Assembly: GCA_027052755.1 (NCBI GenBank) | Contig: JALUEN010000017.1 | Span: 384 to 6,328 of the forward strand | Length of the DNA stretch: 5,945 nt | Reading direction: 5' to 3' | DNA from: a bacterium | GTDB lineage: Bacteria; DRYD01; JALUEN01 | Shown: positions 5,635-5,945 of the stretch, in pieces | Numbering within the stretch: position 1 is the first letter of the stretch | Layout: each line of letters opens with the position of its first letter | Made by a program: the position numbers and the translations under genes | The notes under the pieces: model-generated | What the model saw: the letters and a program-made list of their open reading frames with translations, nothing else | The model's database searches: none | Told to the model about the DNA's origin: nothing

Positions 5635-5706
5635 ATGAAGATAGAAGAGAAAATAAACCCTATACACAATAGAGAAATCGCTAGGAAAGGCTCAGGAGGT
5701 GATTAA
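5635..5706 (+). CDS. Putative 23-residue ORF coupled to pilN
   Basis: ATG 5635 opens a 23-codon frame ending at TAA 5704-5706, whose last A is the first base of the pilN ATG (TAATG overlap). A modest SD, AAGAGG, lies nine bases upstream. The peptide is charged and contains INPIHNREIARK, then a Gly/Ser-rich end, with no membrane segment. The overlap and the fact that the frame fills the unusually wide pilM-pilN gap suggest translation and coupling. The INPIHNREIARK stretch loosely recalls the short cytoplasmic INLLP-type peptide at the N-terminus of PilN, which binds PilM. That peptide is not visible in the following gene. The similarity is weak. Chance, or a role only as a coupling leader, are equally possible. 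Confidence 0.4.
   Translation: MKIEEKINPIHNREIARKGSGGD
5694..5703 (+). promoter_or_regulatory. Full-length consensus SD of pilN
   Basis: AGGAGGTGAT is complementary to the usual 16S rRNA 3' end over ten consecutive bases, the strongest SD in the window. It ends two bases before ATG 5706. It lies inside the 3' end of the 23-codon frame, so ribosomes finishing that frame would cover it. Confidence 0.85.
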
Positions 5707-5945
5707 TGGTGGGAATAACCGTTGATATAGGTACCGCTGAAACTGGCGGTCCAGTACGTGAGGTTATATTTGCTATAATACTAGTTCTCTTGCTCCTAAT
5801 AGGTTTTGGAGCTGCTTACATAATTAAGATCTATTACGCTAGTAAAGTTGACTATTATCGTCAAGAGCTTGCTAAACTTGAGAGAGAGCTTCAGGATTAC
5901 AAGATAATTGAATCCACCTATAAGACAAAGAAGAGACAGATAGAG
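5706..5945 (+). CDS. pilN: Probable type IV pilus assembly protein PilN, N-terminal part (cut by window end)
   Basis: The first 80 residues of a bitopic inner-membrane protein. It has a short cytoplasmic start (1-19, MVGITVDIGTAETGGPVRE) and one membrane helix at about 20-43 (VIFAIILVLLLLIGFGAAY). A charged heptad-like coiled coil follows from about 46 (DYYRQELAKLERELQDYK). This layout and the position right after pilM are those of PilN, which binds PilM through its cytoplasmic tail and dimerises with PilO outside the membrane. The usual INLLP-like motif near the N-terminus is not seen here; a loose match is in the 23-codon frame just upstream. An in-frame TGA (5700-5702) just before the ATG rules out a longer start. 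A PilO-like or GspL/M-like protein is the main alternative, since the periplasmic domain is outside the window. Confidence 0.68.
   Translation, partial: MVGITVDIGTAETGGPVREVIFAIILVLLLLIGFGAAYIIKIYYASKVDYYRQELAKLERELQDYKIIESTYKTKKRQIE

Noticed and set aside
5706..5745. VDIGT in the probable PilN start resembling the PilM phosphate-1 loop (LDIGT)
   Set aside because: It is five residues only, followed at once by a membrane helix, with no actin-like fold possible; coincidence.
1..5945. CRISPR array, tRNA/rRNA gene, insertion sequence, toxin-antitoxin or defence system
   Set aside because: I found no regularly spaced repeats, cloverleaf, transposase, terminal repeats or matching protein motifs.

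Overview
This looks like chromosomal DNA of a thermophilic or thermotolerant bacterium. The codon choice favours AGG/AGA for arginine and ATA for isoleucine, and the proteins are rich in Lys, Arg, Glu and Ile. I cannot place the phylum from sequence alone. The content is mainly type IV pilus and envelope machinery: a prepilin peptidase, a PilM-type pilus ATPase-like protein, the start of a probable PilN, an RseP-type intramembrane protease, a DUF2232/YybS-like membrane protein and a secreted TPR protein.

Layout: positions 1-174 are the C-terminal end of ribosomal protein L20 on the plus strand. A 118-bp convergent gap follows. Then four minus-strand genes are packed with almost no space between them. 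In transcription order they are the TPR protein (4263 to 3301), rseP (3288 to 2221), the DUF2232 protein (2211 to 1261) and pilD (1249 to 293). Each downstream Shine-Dalgarno (SD) site lies on or just after the stop codon of the gene before, so this is very probably one translationally coupled operon. A divergent 185-bp region (4264-4448) separates it from pilM (4449-5576) on the plus strand. A further plus-strand gene, probably pilN, starts at 5706 and runs off the window.

The genes fit one theme. PilM and PilN belong to the inner-membrane platform of a type IV pilus or type II secretion-like machine, and PilD cleaves and methylates the pilin precursors. RseP is a site-2 protease that usually cuts transmembrane signalling proteins or leftover signal peptides. 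The window therefore encodes two intramembrane-type proteases of different chemistry in one transcript, divergent to a pilus operon.

The most interesting unannotated signals are short. An 8-codon leader ORF with a strong SD lies just before pilM. It sits in a leader whose repeated CTCCTCC and inverted repeats could pair alternately with that SD. A 23-codon ORF fills the pilM-pilN gap and its stop codon overlaps the pilN start in a TAATG junction. I see no CRISPR array, tRNA, insertion sequence or phage gene, and no large novel system.
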